64,000 bases of DNA, from positions 188,058 to 252,057 of the forward strand of contig JAIEDA010000011.1 of the NCBI GenBank assembly GCA_029068165.1, given 5' to 3'. Numbering within the stretch: position 1 is the stretch's first letter; every line of letters begins with the position of its first letter. The notes below the pieces were generated by a model, which had not been told where the DNA came from, did not search any database, and saw nothing but the letters and a program-made list of their open reading frames with translations. Positions 56,198-64,000 of this stretch are shown here, piece by piece. The DNA comes from Clostridia bacterium (GTDB lineage: Bacteria; Bacillota; Clostridia; Christensenellales; UBA3700). Made by a program: the position numbers and the translations under genes.

Positions 56198-57526
56198 ATG
56201 AAAACTATAGCCACTATATCCACCCCAATAGGAAGAGGAGCAATAGCTATTATAAGAATGAGCGGCGATAAAGCTTTGGAGATTGCCGCTCGGATTTTTT
56301 CAACGAAAAAGTTGGATAGCTTTACTCAAGCTCAACCCAATTATATGTACTTCGGTAGACTTAATTGCGGAACGTTTTCGGATAGCGTGTTGGCAGTGTA
56401 TTTCAAAACTCCCAATTCATACACGGGCGAGGACGTCGTGGAATTTCAATGCCACGGCGGAATAAGGCTGGTAAACGAAATACTCAAGACTTGCATTGAG
56501 GCAGGGTGCGAGCCTGCCGACAAGGGCGAGTTTACAAAGCGAGCTTTTCTCAACGGCAAGATTGCGCTAAGCGACGCCGAGGGTATTATCGATATGATAA
56601 ACGGAGAAAGTATATCGGCGCTGAACGCAAGCTTCAGGCTGTCCAACGGCGAAGTAGCTCAAAAGATAACCGAACTGCAAAACAAAGTCCTGGACTGTGT
56701 ATCCGAACTCGAAGCAAGCCTTGATTACCCCGAAGAGATGGAAGAAGAGGCAAGATCAAATTCACGTCAAACAATAGACTATCTCATAAACGAATTGACA
56801 AAACTCTACTCTTCCTCAAAGGTCGGAGGATATATCCGTCAAGGCATCAACGTAGCGATTATTGGTCAAGCCAACGTCGGTAAATCGTCGCTTTTAAACG
56901 CATTGCTAGGTCGAGAGAGAGCAATCGTAACGAACGTTGCGGGAACAACGAGGGATAGCTTAGAAGAATACGTCGAAGTAGACGGCGTAATGCTCAAATT
57001 GATAGATACCGCGGGAATACGCGAAACCGACGACGTGGTCGAAGCTATAGGCGTTGAGCGTAGTATACAAGCAGCAAAAGGCAGCGATATTATACTCTTC
57101 GTCACCGAAGCGGGACGGCAACTAAACGATTATGAAAAAGATCTAATAGCGCAGTTTGACGAAGATACTCCTCTACTGCTTGTAATCAACAAGTGCGACG
57201 TAGCAAAAGATAATCGCGACGGCGCGCATATCAGCGCGATAGGCGGCAAAGGAATAGACGAATTAAAGAAAAAAATAGTGGGTATTTTCGTTGACAACAG
57301 CGTAGATACGAGCGGAACTATTATCACCAACGAACGTCACTCTCAAGCCATAAAGAACGCGTTGGACGGAGTTAAAGGCGCGCTTGCGTCGTTGGATAGT
57401 ATGCCGCTCGAGTGTACGCTTATTGACTTAAGAGAAGCCTATTTCGCTCTCGGAGAAATAACGGGCAATACGGCAAGCGAAAGTATAATTGACAATATCT
57501 TTTCTAAATTTTGTCTAGGAAAGTAA
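56198..57526 (+). CDS. mnmE: tRNA modification GTPase MnmE
   Basis: A 442-residue GTPase that works with MnmG. It begins MKTIATISTPIGRGAIAIIR, the standard N-terminus, so the upstream frame from 56051 is not used. The G domain has GQANVGKSSLLN, TAGIRETDD and NKCD; the protein ends with the conserved CLGK whose Cys is required. It runs opposite to mnmG, a rearrangement of the common thdF-gidA order. Confidence 0.95.
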   Translation: MKTIATISTPIGRGAIAIIRMSGDKALEIAARIFSTKKLDSFTQAQPNYMYFGRLNCGTFSDSVLAVYFKTPNSYTGEDVVEFQCHGGIRLVNEILKTCIEAGCEPADKGEFTKRAFLNGKIALSDAEGIIDMINGESISALNASFRLSNGEVAQKITELQNKVLDCVSELEASLDYPEEMEEEARSNSRQTIDYLINELTKLYSSSKVGGYIRQGINVAIIGQANVGKSSLLNALLGRERAIVTNVAGTTRDSLEEYVEVDGVMLKLIDTAGIRETDDVVEAIGVERSIQAAKGSDIILFVTEAGRQLNDYEKDLIAQFDEDTPLLLVINKCDVAKDNRDGAHISAIGGKGIDELKKKIVGIFVDNSVDTSGTIITNERHSQAIKNALDGVKGALASLDSMPLECTLIDLREAYFALGEITGNTASESIIDNIFSKFCLGK

Positions 57527-57537
57527 TATATTCACTC

Positions 57538-58413
57538 TTAAAGCCGATCGTCTTTGTCGTTTTGGTTTTCTAACGTATTTGTTTGATTTTCGAGATTGTT
57601 TTCTTCTACTATTTTAGCGAGTTTTAAACCAATAATTGCAAGAAGTACAGGTTCTCCTTTTTCATAAAACCGTCTTGAATAAGCCGTGTATTGAGCGCCG
57701 TCTTCCGCTTTCACGACGACTCTATATACGACGCCTCTAACTCTCACGTTTGAGTTTGTCTTTACGCTTCTCGTGCTTGACATTATACACGATTTAATCT
57801 CGCCGCAAACAAATTTTTTAGCTTTACTTATATTAGCGTTCAAGGACATACTTTCAATTACTACGACTGTTATCAACGTCGCAATAATTACTACGGCGAA
57901 TATCGCGGCGCAAATTATCGCGCCAATGAAAATATGTTTGATGAAAAGAACCGTAGCGGCAACGGCGTCGGCAACGAGAAAAAGAAAGTAAATTATACCG
58001 AAAGCCATTCCTTTCGGCGTAGCGTTTTTCATACCTTCTTTTACGTGACGGGCTTCGTACTCCGCCATTTTCATTTGGCTCGAATAGTATTTGGAACTGT
58101 TTATTGCGTTTAGAGCGGCTTGTTCTTTCTCTTTTCCGGAAAGCTCAGCGGCGTTTGACGCGGTATCTTCCGCTACTTCAATTTCGTTAAGGGCGGAAAG
58201 TTGTTTGTCGGACTGCTCCACCGTATTCGATTGGTCCTCTTTCTTTTTGTCGGGCATTATAAACCATATAATAAAATAGCCTACAAGTATACTCGGTATG
58301 CCTATCGCCAATACCATTCCTCTAGGTTCAGCGCCGGTGATAATAAGCGTCAATCCGACTATCAGTATGATCGGAAGAAGAATAAAAAAACATATACGAA
58401 ATAATAGTTTCAT
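57538..58413 (-). CDS. Membrane protein of unknown function
   Basis: A 291-residue protein with two N-terminal transmembrane segments, a Gln/Ala/Asp-rich loop (about 60-115), two more hydrophobic segments (about 130-185) and a C-terminal beta domain with VRVRGVVYRVVVKAEDGAQY. No family recognised. I chose the ATG at 58413, eight bases after GAGGAG, over an in-frame ATG 18 bases upstream that lies before that site. It converges on mnmE with 11 bases between stops. Confidence 0.65.
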   Translation of the reverse strand: MKLLFRICFFILLPIILIVGLTLIITGAEPRGMVLAIGIPSILVGYFIIWFIMPDKKKEDQSNTVEQSDKQLSALNEIEVAEDTASNAAELSGKEKEQAALNAINSSKYYSSQMKMAEYEARHVKEGMKNATPKGMAFGIIYFLFLVADAVAATVLFIKHIFIGAIICAAIFAVVIIATLITVVVIESMSLNANISKAKKFVCGEIKSCIMSSTRSVKTNSNVRVRGVVYRVVVKAEDGAQYTAYSRRFYEKGEPVLLAIIGLKLAKIVEENNLENQTNTLENQNDKDDRL

Positions 58414-58537
58414 AAGCAAAACTCCTCTCATTTAATCATTATAGTATTTCGTAATTCGGAAATCAAACATTTTATAAAAATTACTTGAAATAGTTGTTAT
58501 AGCGACGGCTTTTTTTGCGCGATAAAGACAAAAATTT

Positions 58538-58559
58538 AAGGAACGCAAAAGCGTTCCTT
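58538..58559 (-). terminator. Terminator of the yidC-jag run
   Basis: AAGGAACGC and GCGTTCCTT form a 9-bp stem with an AAAA loop; on the reverse strand it continues AAATTTTT. It lies about 100 bases past jag. The stem sequence recurs in the asnB hairpin. Confidence 0.65.
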
Positions 58560-58656
58560 TTGATTTTTTCGTACTGTTTTTAGCAAAATTGCTTTACTCT
58601 AAAGCGTATAAGATATTATCCGATAAGCTTAAGATATGACTTTGCTAATCTAGCGC

Positions 58657-59448
58657 TTAGAAGAATTTCTTCATATCGCCGCCATAGGACTTCATTCTTC
58701 CTACGCCGGTTTTATTAAAGTTTTTCCCTTCACTGGATTGGTGATTGGCGGAAGATTGAGGAGCAACGCGTTGGCTAGACGGTTGACGGTCGCGGTCGCT
58801 AGAGCGTCTTTCTCTTCTCTCGCCGTTTTCTTTTCTATCGTAGTTGGGCTTTTTGGGCGCGATTACCACGTATCTATTAGGTTCTTCGCCGTGGCTTTCA
58901 GTGGTTACGAATCTATCGTCGTGCAAAGCTGAGTGGATAATTCTTCTCTCAAACGGATTCATTGGTTCTAAAGACTCGGCTTTACGGTTTTTCGCAACTC
59001 TAAAAGCTATCTTTTTAGCGAGTTTAGAAAGCGTAGCTATTCTTCTCTCGCGGTAGTTCTCGCCGTCGATCACGAGTCTTTTGCCAAGCGGATTATCCTT
59101 GTTGAGCACCAAAAGCGAAAGGTATTGAAGCGAATCGAGCACGTCGCCTCTATAGCCTATCAAAACTCCGGTGTCCTCGCCCGAAAGAGAAACGAGAAAA
59201 GCGTCCTCCTGTTCCTCTACTTTAGCGAAGCACTGAATACCCATTCTTTGAATGATACCGTTGATAAAATCGCTTACCATAGACGCGCCGTCTACCTTTT
59301 GGGTCACTCTTACGGTAACTTTTTTGCGTATTATACCCGTTTCGCTGATTTTTTCCGCTTCGACTTGGTTTTCCTCAAGTCCCAACTCGTCCAAAGCTTG
59401 TTTGAGCGCTTCTGCGTAACTGTTTGCAGTAATTTCAATGCTTTTCAT
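58657..59448 (-). CDS. jag: Jag/KhpB RNA-binding protein
   Basis: A 263-residue protein with an N-terminal Jag domain, a KH-type domain (VSLSGEDTGVLIGYRGDVLD) and a C-terminal R3H-like domain (NPFERRIIHSALHDDRFVTT). Such proteins bind RNA and affect envelope growth with KhpA. The end has a Ser/Gln/Arg-rich low-complexity stretch. GAGGAG precedes the ATG. It follows yidC by about 55 bases. Confidence 0.92.
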   Translation of the reverse strand: MKSIEITANSYAEALKQALDELGLEENQVEAEKISETGIIRKKVTVRVTQKVDGASMVSDFINGIIQRMGIQCFAKVEEQEDAFLVSLSGEDTGVLIGYRGDVLDSLQYLSLLVLNKDNPLGKRLVIDGENYRERRIATLSKLAKKIAFRVAKNRKAESLEPMNPFERRIIHSALHDDRFVTTESHGEEPNRYVVIAPKKPNYDRKENGERRERRSSDRDRQPSSQRVAPQSSANHQSSEGKNFNKTGVGRMKSYGGDMKKFF

Positions 59449-59502
59449 TTATATATCTCCTCAAAGGCAAAAGACTTGCCTTACGTATAATAATCGGATG
59501 AT

Positions 59503-60648
59503 TTATTTTCTCTTTTTCTTAGTATCGTCTTGCGCCGCAGTTATTATAATGGGTTGAGCGGCTTTGCGTTCGTCGCGTTTCTTTGCTATCAAATTGAACG
59601 TAATGGATACTATCGTCATATACAGGTTGCTGACAAAGTAGTAAATTGCGAACGCCGCGCTGTATACGATAGCGAATATACCAAGCACCAACGGCATAAT
59701 GTAGACCATAATCTTGTTCATCATTTTTTGCTGTTTTTGCTGAGCTTCGTCGCCCGTAGCCATTTGCATATTCGGTTGCATTTTTTGTTGAAGCATCGTA
59801 GATACGAAGCTCGTCAATATCGAAAGCAAAGGAAGCACCAAATAGCCGTTCCAATGCGCTACGTCCGTAAATTTCGTCTTGTTGTAGGCGTCGAGTATCG
59901 GTTGCATAAGTTCGGTATACGAAACTCCCTTAATATCGCTTGGGAAAGTAGCCGCAACGCCTCCGAAACTCGTGGACGTGAAGTTGTCTAGGTTGGGAAT
60001 TACGTTAGCCCAAGTGTCGGACATAAACACGTTTTTGACCCAAAGCCAACTTTGAAGCGGATATCCGTCGACCAAAGCCGCGTTGAGTTCCTCGACGAGT
60101 CCCGCTCTTTGTATGAGTTCGTAAGAAGGAAGCGACGTGAGCTGACCGCCGCTGATTATGACGGAGCCGTCCCCTAACCTCTCGTTTATAAGTTGCGCGT
60201 TATCAATAAAAAATTTCACGTAAACGTTGTTATAAAGGTCGCTCACGATTTGCTCGTTTGCCGATATGATATACTGACGGAAGCCTTGGAATATCAACGC
60301 GAAGATTACGAGCGTGAAAATCATAGGCAAACAGGACGAAAATAGGTTGATATGCGCCGACTTTTGCAATTCGTATTGCTTTTGACGTAAGATATCGGGT
60401 CTATTAGCGTATTGTTTTTGAATTTTCGCCATTTGCGGACGGAGAGCGTCCATCTTGGCTTTTTGCTTGCGCATACCTATTTTTTGCCAAATATCAAAAG
60501 GCGTAAGAATAAGCCTGAGCAAAAGAGTAAAGACGACGACAGTCCAACCGAAGTTGCCGATACCCTTGTTCATCCAATCGAGCAGGCTGATGATAGGTTT
60601 CCAAATCGAACTTACCGCAGCCAGCGTATCCATAGTCATAATAGCCAT
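59503..60648 (-). CDS. yidC: Membrane protein insertase YidC/OxaA
   Basis: A 381-residue insertase that places proteins in the membrane with or without SecYEG. The hydrophobic core has the functional Arg in TLLLRLILTPFD, and the KMDALRPQMAKIQKQY cytoplasmic hairpin follows. A stretch of about 110 residues after the second helix (IISANEQIVSDL to KGVSYTELM) is longer than in typical Bacillota YidC and should lie outside. It overlaps yidD by 13 bases. The C-terminus is basic (KKKRK), as expected for ribosome binding. Confidence 0.93.
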   Translation of the reverse strand: MAIMTMDTLAAVSSIWKPIISLLDWMNKGIGNFGWTVVVFTLLLRLILTPFDIWQKIGMRKQKAKMDALRPQMAKIQKQYANRPDILRQKQYELQKSAHINLFSSCLPMIFTLVIFALIFQGFRQYIISANEQIVSDLYNNVYVKFFIDNAQLINERLGDGSVIISGGQLTSLPSYELIQRAGLVEELNAALVDGYPLQSWLWVKNVFMSDTWANVIPNLDNFTSTSFGGVAATFPSDIKGVSYTELMQPILDAYNKTKFTDVAHWNGYLVLPLLSILTSFVSTMLQQKMQPNMQMATGDEAQQKQQKMMNKIMVYIMPLVLGIFAIVYSAAFAIYYFVSNLYMTIVSITFNLIAKKRDERKAAQPIIITAAQDDTKKKRK

Positions 60649-60875
60649 TTTGCGTTTCCTTTATAATCGTCTTTGACGGGGTCGTAACCGCCTTTAGAAA
60701 AGGGATTGCATTTCAATATTCTCGCCGCGCCCATAGCCGTGCCGCGAATAGCTCCGTACTTTTTCACGGCTTGTCCCATATACGCCGAGCAGCTCGGGAT
60801 GAACTTGCACTTATGCGGCATAACGGGATTTATAAATCGCTTGTAATATTGAATAAAGATATTTCCGCTTTTCAT
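60636..60875 (-). CDS. yidD: Membrane protein insertion efficiency factor YidD
   Basis: A 79-residue protein with the family core PHKCKFIPSCSAYMGQAVKK and CNPFSKGGYDPV, including the conserved Cys residues. YidD helps YidC-dependent insertion at the membrane surface. It lies between rnpA and yidC on the same strand; the stop overlaps yidC. The 190-base gap to rnpA holds nothing seen. Confidence 0.92.
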   Translation of the reverse strand: MKSGNIFIQYYKRFINPVMPHKCKFIPSCSAYMGQAVKKYGAIRGTAMGAARILKCNPFSKGGYDPVKDDYKGNAKWLL

Positions 60876-61068
60876 ACCTGATACTGCAAACCGCTTTTCG
60901 CGTTATTACGTATTAAGCAGGTTTATTTTTCCTAATTTTCGAAATTCGTTGTAGCTAGCGCGAATGGGTATTTACGATAACTGACGGGTTTCAAACTTTT
61001 AAGCGTTTTCGTCAAACCCGTTGCGACTGCAATTTTTAAATCGCGTCTAGGCGAGTTCGTTTCGTCCG

Positions 61069-61470
61069 TTATAAAGAGGTTTTCTCAAAAAGCTTTCTAT
61101 CAAGCGAAAGTTTTGCCATTGCCTCTTCGTCGATTTGCTTTATTATCAAATTAGCCTTAAGCAAAGCGGTTGCGACCGCATTGGCAAGTTGGGAGAACGA
61201 AGATTCGGTGCATTGCGCGCGGGAAATGATGATATAATTGCAATTTTGTTCGAGATAAGGAATCAGCGCCCTGAATATCTCTCTCAAACGTCTTCGAACT
61301 TTGTTCCTAACTACGGCTTTCCCAACCTTTTTGCTTACGATAAACCCCACTTTTATAGGGTATTTCGACGGCGCGTAGACGAGTACAAGCCACTTATTGG
61401 CGGAGGTTTTTCCTCGCTTGTGCAGGTAGTTGAATACCCTGCTGCTCTTCAGCCTGTACTTTTTTTGCAT
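61069..61470 (-). CDS. rnpA: Ribonuclease P protein component
   Basis: A 133-residue basic protein that partners RNase P RNA in trimming tRNA 5' ends. It begins MQKKYRLKSSRVFNYLHKRG and has the family signature VSKKVGKAVVRNKVRRRLRE. It starts six bases after rpmH, as in most bacteria. No ribosome site is clear, so translation may be coupled to rpmH. Confidence 0.94.
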   Translation of the reverse strand: MQKKYRLKSSRVFNYLHKRGKTSANKWLVLVYAPSKYPIKVGFIVSKKVGKAVVRNKVRRRLREIFRALIPYLEQNCNYIIISRAQCTESSFSQLANAVATALLKANLIIKQIDEEAMAKLSLDRKLFEKTSL

Positions 61471-61476
61471 ACTAAA

Positions 61477-61611
61477 TTAAGCGGTCAGTTGTTTTCTGCC
61501 CTTGTTGCGACGTCTTTTGATTACGTTTCTACCGTTTTTAGTACGCATTCTCTCACGGAAGCCGTGTACTTTAGATCTTTGTCTTTTTTTAGGTTGATAA
61601 GTTTGTTTCAT
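61477..61611 (-). CDS. rpmH: 50S ribosomal protein L34
   Basis: A 44-residue ribosomal protein too short for most ORF filters. It reads [20 protein letters not shown], then [20 protein letters not shown], a perfect L34 match. A GAGAGGATT ribosome site and a strong promoter precede it. First gene of the rpmH-rnpA-yidD-yidC-jag run. Confidence 0.97.
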   Translation of the reverse strand: MKQTYQPKKRQRSKVHGFRERMRTKNGRNVIKRRRNKGRKQLTA

Positions 61612-61655
61612 TATAAAATCCTCTCTTTTATATATAAATAAAATTATGCTATATT

Positions 61656-61684
61656 AGTATAAATAAAAAAAACTCGGCTGTCAA
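61656..61684 (-). promoter_or_regulatory. Promoter of the rpmH run
   Basis: On the reverse strand TTGACA (61679-61684), 17 bp, TATACT (61656-61661). The transcript should begin about 40 bases before the rpmH ATG. Confidence 0.85.
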
Positions 61685-61773
61685 GCAAAATTCGGCGGAT
61701 AAGGCAAATAGGTTGTCTTAATGTTCAAGACTACATTTCCTCGCTTATATTTATTGAAAATTTTATAAAAACA

Positions 61774-61793
61774 AACTCTCGCCGCGGCAAGAG
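61774..61793 (-). terminator. Probable terminator after the flavoprotein gene
   Basis: On the reverse strand ACTCTTGCC and GGCGAGAGT pair with one G-T, followed by TTGTTTTT. The tight loop lowers confidence. A separate CGTATAC/GTATACG palindrome lies at about 61826-61842. Confidence 0.5.
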
Positions 61794-61889
61794 TTCTCTC
61801 GCTTTAAAAAAGCGGCTAGCAATCCGTATACGAAGTATACGATTTTTCTTAAAATACCATATAATATCGCCCAAGTCAATATTTTGACT

Positions 61890-62891
61890 TTAGGAGAGCA
61901 TAAATGAAAATTTATTCGACATACGTCCTACGAGCTTCCATTGTCGTTGCATATAGTTTTTAATTTCGATCGCGTTACGCTCGTAATCTCTTATTGCGTT
62001 TTGCTTATCGGTCAAGTTGGATATAATCGCAAGAGCCGCCGCATATCCGCTCTCCATCGCGCAAGAAATACCCTCTCCCATTGGGTTCAAAAATCCCGCG
62101 CTTTCGCCCGCTTTAAGGATGACGCCGCTACCGTAATCGACGTCAAACGGCGGTTGAATATTGCGAATAAGCCACTTGTCGGTTTTTATTTCTCTATCTA
62201 TTTTAAGCGCGTAATTTTTTTCCATATACGCTATAAAATTGCCGTAATACTTAGAAATATCTTTTGAATTTGCCGTCGCAACTCCCAATACGAGAGAATC
62301 GTCTTTTACGTTGAACCAAGCGTCGTAGCCGGAAAGCTCAGGCTGCAAATACGCGTAAAAGTAATGCGGATCCAAATTTATTTTGCCTGCATTATACGTT
62401 TGAAAAGTTATGATATTTTCACGGCGTTTGTCAATGCCGACCGCTCCCGAACAGTCGACGACGAATTTTGCGTATTCGGCTGCGCCGTTTACCGCTACGC
62501 AAGCGATATTATCTTTTTCTTGAACGTCCGACACGCAGCTTTCGTCTTTGACTTCAACGCCGTACTTTTTTGCAAGCGAAGAAAGCCAAAAGTCAAACTT
62601 ATCCCGCCATATATTCAAACCGCGACTTTCAAACTTTTGTTCCCGACCGTTATCGTCGACAAAGACCATCCCGCGATTGTCTACGGGCGCGCAACAAACG
62701 ATATCCGGCACCTTTTGCCCGAATACATTTTCAATAAAGCGTATTGACTTTTCAATTAGAATACCCGAACAGCTTTTATATCTCGGCAGTTTGCTCTTTT
62801 CCAACAGCAAAACTTTAAGTCCGTTCTTCGCTAAGATACTCGCGGTTACGCAACCGCTAGGTCCTGCTCCAATAACGATAACGTCATACAT
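61890..62891 (-). CDS. FAD-dependent oxidoreductase, geranylgeranyl-reductase-like
   Basis: A 333-residue flavoprotein. The FAD loop VIVIGAGPSGCVTASILA is at residues 4-21, KLPRYKSCSG matches the substrate-side motif of the geranylgeranyl-reductase group, and GSGVILKAGESAGFLNPMGE is the second FAD contact (GD-like) near residue 255. It may reduce prenyl chains or act on another hydrophobic substrate. AAGGAG lies upstream, at slightly long spacing. It lies just beyond rpmH, toward the non-coding origin-proximal region. Confidence 0.82.
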   Translation of the reverse strand: MYDVIVIGAGPSGCVTASILAKNGLKVLLLEKSKLPRYKSCSGILIEKSIRFIENVFGQKVPDIVCCAPVDNRGMVFVDDNGREQKFESRGLNIWRDKFDFWLSSLAKKYGVEVKDESCVSDVQEKDNIACVAVNGAAEYAKFVVDCSGAVGIDKRRENIITFQTYNAGKINLDPHYFYAYLQPELSGYDAWFNVKDDSLVLGVATANSKDISKYYGNFIAYMEKNYALKIDREIKTDKWLIRNIQPPFDVDYGSGVILKAGESAGFLNPMGEGISCAMESGYAAALAIISNLTDKQNAIRDYERNAIEIKNYMQRQWKLVGRMSNKFSFMLS

Positions 62892-63230
62892 ACAGCGTTT
62901 ATTTTCTCCTTAAAACCTTTTCTTTTGCGTTTTCGCGCGTTTTTTGAATTAAAGTCTTTATTTTTTCTCTTTTATAATCGAGATATCGTCTATCTTTACT
63001 TTAATAAACTCTTATACACAGTATAACAAACTCTCGCTTTAATGGCAAACCCCTCACCACTATTCTTGCGAGTTAACGCAGTTGATATCATACGCTATCT
63101 TTTGAAAGTTGACACTATATTTAGTACTTTATTAATACATCATTATTTTGCGCTATAGTATAGTCGGCTTGATTTAGACCAAAGCGAAACGTTTACGATT
63201 ACAGTCTAACATTACATTTAAAACAACTAT

Positions 63231-63296
63231 TGCGATAGAAACATCTAGCGAATGCTATGGAAATAACAGTTAGATGCGATAGGAATAACCAACGGA
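63231..63296 (+). repeat. Three iteron-like repeats with an exact 22-bp period
   Basis: TGCGATAGAAACA (63231), TGCTATGGAAATAAC (63253) and TGCGATAGGAATAAC (63275) start exactly 22 bp apart, about two helical turns. A fourth weaker part (AACGGAAATAATAGC) begins at 63291. Confidence 0.55.
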
Positions 63297-63867
63297 AATA
63301 ATAGCGGCATATATCTACGCTATTTTAGAAAACAACTATATATTAAGGCGAGAAAATATGTGGAGTATCATAATCAAAGGTTATAACATTCCGAATTAAA
63401 TCCTAGGACGGGCCAAAAATTGGCTAAATACGCTAGCAAATTGCGCGATAATAGCTTATCGTACTCTAATCGCGTATCTTAATCATAAAACTTGTATAAG
63501 GTGGTAATACGCTCGTAAGCAAAAGCCGAAGGTTATTACGGACTATCAATCTTGTCGTACTGCAATGAGATTTGATTGGAACAATTCATTGGGATTGTTA
63601 CGTAAGCGCGGCTGAACCTCACTAATAGATTCTCCAATATTGAAATATTCAAGCTGTACATACGCAAATACCTATCCGTTAGCTGCATTAGCTTATTTAA
63701 AAGCGGATTTTAATAAACACAGCATAGCAATCGAATAAGAAGAAATAGGTTTTATGCCCTGACGCGTTTCTAAACTGCATAATGTGTTCTTAATTACAAC
63801 AATGGCTTTACTGCTTTGAGGTATTACAGTCGGATAAAACGCTCTAGCAGGAGAAAAAATACGGTTT

Positions 63868-63883
63868 AGTTCCACGTGAAACA
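63868..63883. promoter_or_regulatory. parS-like ParB-binding site
   Basis: AGTTCCACGTGAAACA matches the 16-bp parS consensus TGTTNCACGTGAAACA except at the first base. It lies about 10.4 kb from parB and is the only such site noticed in the window. Confidence 0.8.
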
Positions 63884-64000
63884 GGATCGTAATTCCCAAC
63901 GGTTTATTTGTTTGGAGTATAAATCGGTATTATAATTAGTTGAATTGTCAAACAGCTGGCAATACTCTAATTGCTTACAATGTGTACGGGTATAACTAAT

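Larger units (their letters stand above)
62892..64000. other. 1.1-kb gene-free region next to the origin genes
   Basis: No frame here looks coding. It contains a TTATACACA box (63012-63020), three 22-bp-spaced repeats, a parS-like site and several short inverted repeats. Base composition is fairly mixed, not simply AT-rich. I see no RNA gene. It may be a centromere/origin region or an eroded intergenic stretch. Confidence 0.5.

Noticed and set aside
63361..63620. Possible structured RNA (tmRNA, RNase P RNA or SRP RNA)
   Set aside because: None of their conserved sequence blocks could be found; only short weak inverted repeats are present.
63693..63899. 68-codon reverse frame overlapping the parS-like site
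   Set aside because: No ribosome site, no recognisable protein features, and it runs through the parS site.

Overview
The window is a chromosomal segment around the replication-initiation genes of a low-to-mid GC Bacillota, most likely an uncultured Clostridia-type gut lineage (inference). Support comes from dnaA, dnaN, recF, gyrB, gyrA, rpmH, rnpA, yidD, yidC, jag, mnmE, mnmG, rsmG and parB lying together, a T-box leader on an asparagine synthetase gene, a YyaC-type sporulation protein, a CCA-encoding tRNA-Ser, strong Shine-Dalgarno sites on many genes, and DUF6320 and VanW proteins. The genetic code is standard, with TGA as stop and some GTG and TTG starts.

Layout. 1-4.1 kb: a leftward housekeeping run plsY, ychF, argS, alaS (alaS cut by the window edge). 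4.3-9.6 kb: a lipoprotein/radical-SAM pair, then two leftward membrane proteins, one with a C-terminal domain resembling ribosomal protein uL15. 9.64-10.15 kb: a divergent intergenic region with three perfect DnaA boxes. 10.15-17.3 kb: a rightward run (WYL regulator, lipoprotein, GH27 alpha-galactosidase, PLP decarboxylase, mutarotase-like protein, HtrA-like lipoprotein protease, RadC). 17.3-22.1 kb: leftward HD hydrolase, VanW, O-antigen-ligase-like and Wzz-like genes. 22.3-27.5 kb: tRNA-Ser and an accessory segment (alpha/beta hydrolases, TetR and AraC regulators, an APH-like kinase) with a degenerate second copy of the tRNA 3' end. 27.5-35.8 kb: a large transglutaminase-like surface protein with a lysine-rich repetitive tail, T-box-controlled asnB, ftsH and yyaC. 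35.9-41.7 kb: cvpA, acetyltransferase-like/DUF6320 pair, glucokinase and a GH18 lipoprotein. 41.8-43.7 kb: a very AT-rich cassette (zinc-ribbon peptide, coiled-coil membrane protein, Cro/C1 repressor) with a palindromic operator. 43.8-62.9 kb: the origin-associated genes. 62.9-64 kb: about 1.1 kb without genes, carrying a parS-like site and three 22-bp-spaced repeats.

How the genes work together. Most of the right half serves replication initiation (DnaA, DnaN, RecF, gyrase), segregation (ParB and parS), tRNA wobble modification (MnmE, MnmG), 16S rRNA methylation (RsmG) and membrane insertion (YidC, YidD, Jag). The usual order is rearranged: recF-gyrB-gyrA diverges from dnaA-dnaN, mnmE is reversed relative to mnmG, and parB has no parA beside it.

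The most unexpected pattern is promoter geometry. Six genes (dnaA, recF, mnmE, the WYL regulator, an AraC regulator and the Cro/C1 repressor) have a TATAAT ending 6 or 7 bases before the start codon; five of these also have a TTG-type -35 box exactly 17 bp upstream. These genes lack a Shine-Dalgarno site, which predicts leaderless mRNAs. Other second-look items are a 26-bp alternating pyrimidine-purine tract upstream of gyrB, the inverted DnaA-box pair at 9.9 kb, the uL15-like membrane protein and the AT-rich cassette. All functional statements come from reading motifs by eye; no database search was run.
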